The position numbers were made by a program, and so were the translations under genes. Below, piece by piece: positions 32,234-32,743 of a stretch of 32,743 nt of DNA. Source of the stretch: an uncultured Rhodospirillaceae bacterium (GTDB taxonomy: Bacteria > Pseudomonadota > Alphaproteobacteria > SP197). Under the pieces are notes generated by a model, which saw only the letters and a list, made by a program, of their open reading frames with translations, was not told the DNA's origin and did no database searches. The stretch lies in contig CALGGB010000240.1 of NCBI GenBank assembly GCA_937880925.1, forward strand, positions 1 to 32,743. The letters are read 5' to 3'. Within the stretch, counting starts at the first letter, position 1. Each line of letters starts with the position of its first letter.

Positions 32234-32743
32234 TCACGGGCAGGGATAGGTGTAGCGCTTGTGGATGTCTTCGAGGCCGGCCAGCAGCTCGTCCGACAGG
32301 GTGACATCGAGGCAGGCCATGTCGGCCTCAAGCTGCTGCATGGAGCTCGCGCCGATGATCGAGGAGGTCACGAACGGCTGGCGCGCCACGAAGGCCAGCG
32401 CCATCAGGCCGGGATCGATGCCGTGCTCGCGCGCCAGATCGACGTAGGCCCGCGTCGCAGGTTCGGCGTTGGGCGGGCCGAGGTAGCGGCTGTTTTTCGG
32501 ATACATCGTCATGCGCGCACCCTCGGGACGCGCGCCGCCCAGGTACTTGCCCGAAAGGGCGCCCGCGGCCATCGGGGCATAGGCAAACAGGCCGACCTGC
32601 TCGCGCATGGCGATTTCGGCGCAGCCCGCCTCGAAGCTGCGGTTGAGCAGGCTGTAGGGATTCTGGTTGGTCACGATCCGCGGCAGGCCCATGGTCTCGG
32701 CCAGATGCAGGAAGCGCATCGTGCCCCAGGGCGTCTCGTTGGA
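32234..32743 (-). CDS. Aldo/keto reductase (partial, C-terminal part)
   Basis: The visible 169 residues run in frame from the right edge (SNETPWGTMRFLHLAETMGL) to the stop at 32234. They hold the second half of the barrel: IVTNQNPYSLLNRSFEAGCA, VGLFAYAPMAAGALSGKYLG and the NADPH-binding end VARQPFVTSSIIGASSMQQL, then LSDELLAGLEDIHKRYTYPC. The pattern is close to the E. coli Tas/YajO group of aldo/keto reductases. The catalytic Asp-Tyr-Lys-His residues lie in the missing part. It is the first visible gene of the unit with the two FAD oxidoreductases and may reduce an aldehyde made by them; that is inference. Confidence 0.88.
   Translation of the reverse strand, partial: SNETPWGTMRFLHLAETMGLPRIVTNQNPYSLLNRSFEAGCAEIAMREQVGLFAYAPMAAGALSGKYLGGARPEGARMTMYPKNSRYLGPPNAEPATRAYVDLAREHGIDPGLMALAFVARQPFVTSSIIGASSMQQLEADMACLDVTLSDELLAGLEDIHKRYTYPCP

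Overview
The window is a GC-rich, gene-dense stretch of a Gram-negative bacterium, most likely a marine or betaine-using alphaproteobacterium of Rhodospirillales/Rhodobacterales type. The reasons are a proteobacterial-type small cytochrome oxidase subunit IV, an MttB / corrinoid / DUF1638 / 'virulence factor' / MetF-MetV / RACo gene order of a kind I associate with alphaproteobacteria, a DddQ-like cupin, a GlxA/GbdR-type AraC regulator and a BetI-like repressor. The taxonomic call is inference. I saw no tRNA, rRNA, CRISPR, prophage or insertion sequence.

Layout. (1) 1-6840, minus strand: the N-terminal part of a DppB-type peptide ABC permease, then a tripartite RND efflux operon (outer-membrane factor, membrane fusion lipoprotein, RND pump). 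This operon is damaged twice: an in-frame TAG inside the outer-membrane factor and a one-base frameshift in a G tract inside the pump. (2) 6948-11370, minus: a Rid-family protein and two tandem trimethylamine-dehydrogenase-like flavin/[4Fe-4S] oxidoreductases. (3) 11447-12085, plus: a DddQ-like DMSP lyase-family cupin. (4) 12087-14990, minus: a DMT/EamA transporter, a VOC protein and a non-pyrrolysine MttB-family methyltransferase. (5) 15247-22328, plus: eight tightly packed or overlapping genes for a corrinoid protein, a DUF1638 protein, a small 'virulence factor' family protein, MetF, MetV, a second MetF, a pterin-type methyltransferase and a RACo/RamA-type corrinoid activator.

(6) 22338-25782: a BetI-like TetR repressor, a divergent phytanoyl-CoA dioxygenase-family oxygenase, an acetoacetate decarboxylase-family protein and a GlxA-type AraC regulator. 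(7) 25890-29614: a large MscS channel, a Sel1-repeat protein, a 45-residue COX subunit IV-like protein and a putative molybdenum carrier protein with no normal start codon. (8) 29600-32743, minus: two tandem DAO-type FAD oxidoreductases and the C-terminal part of an aldo/keto reductase.

How it fits together. The centre (13.4-22.3 kb) encodes what looks like a complete route for taking a methyl group from a methylated onium compound. MttB passes the methyl to the corrinoid protein, the pterin methyltransferase passes it to tetrahydrofolate, and MetF/MetV oxidises methyl-THF; RACo rescues inactive Co(II). The flanking flavoproteins, Rid protein, DMSP lyase-like cupin, BetI-like and GbdR-like regulators all belong to families that handle betaine-like N-methyl or sulfonium compounds. 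The methyl donor is not fixed by the sequence; glycine betaine, proline betaine, carnitine derivatives and DMSP are all open. Conspicuous operators lie in the mttB/corrinoid divergent promoter (direct TGTCGCGATCA repeats 21 bp apart and a perfect 7-bp-arm palindrome), upstream of the AraC regulator (an 8-bp-arm palindrome with the same TGTCGC core) and upstream of the BetI-like gene.
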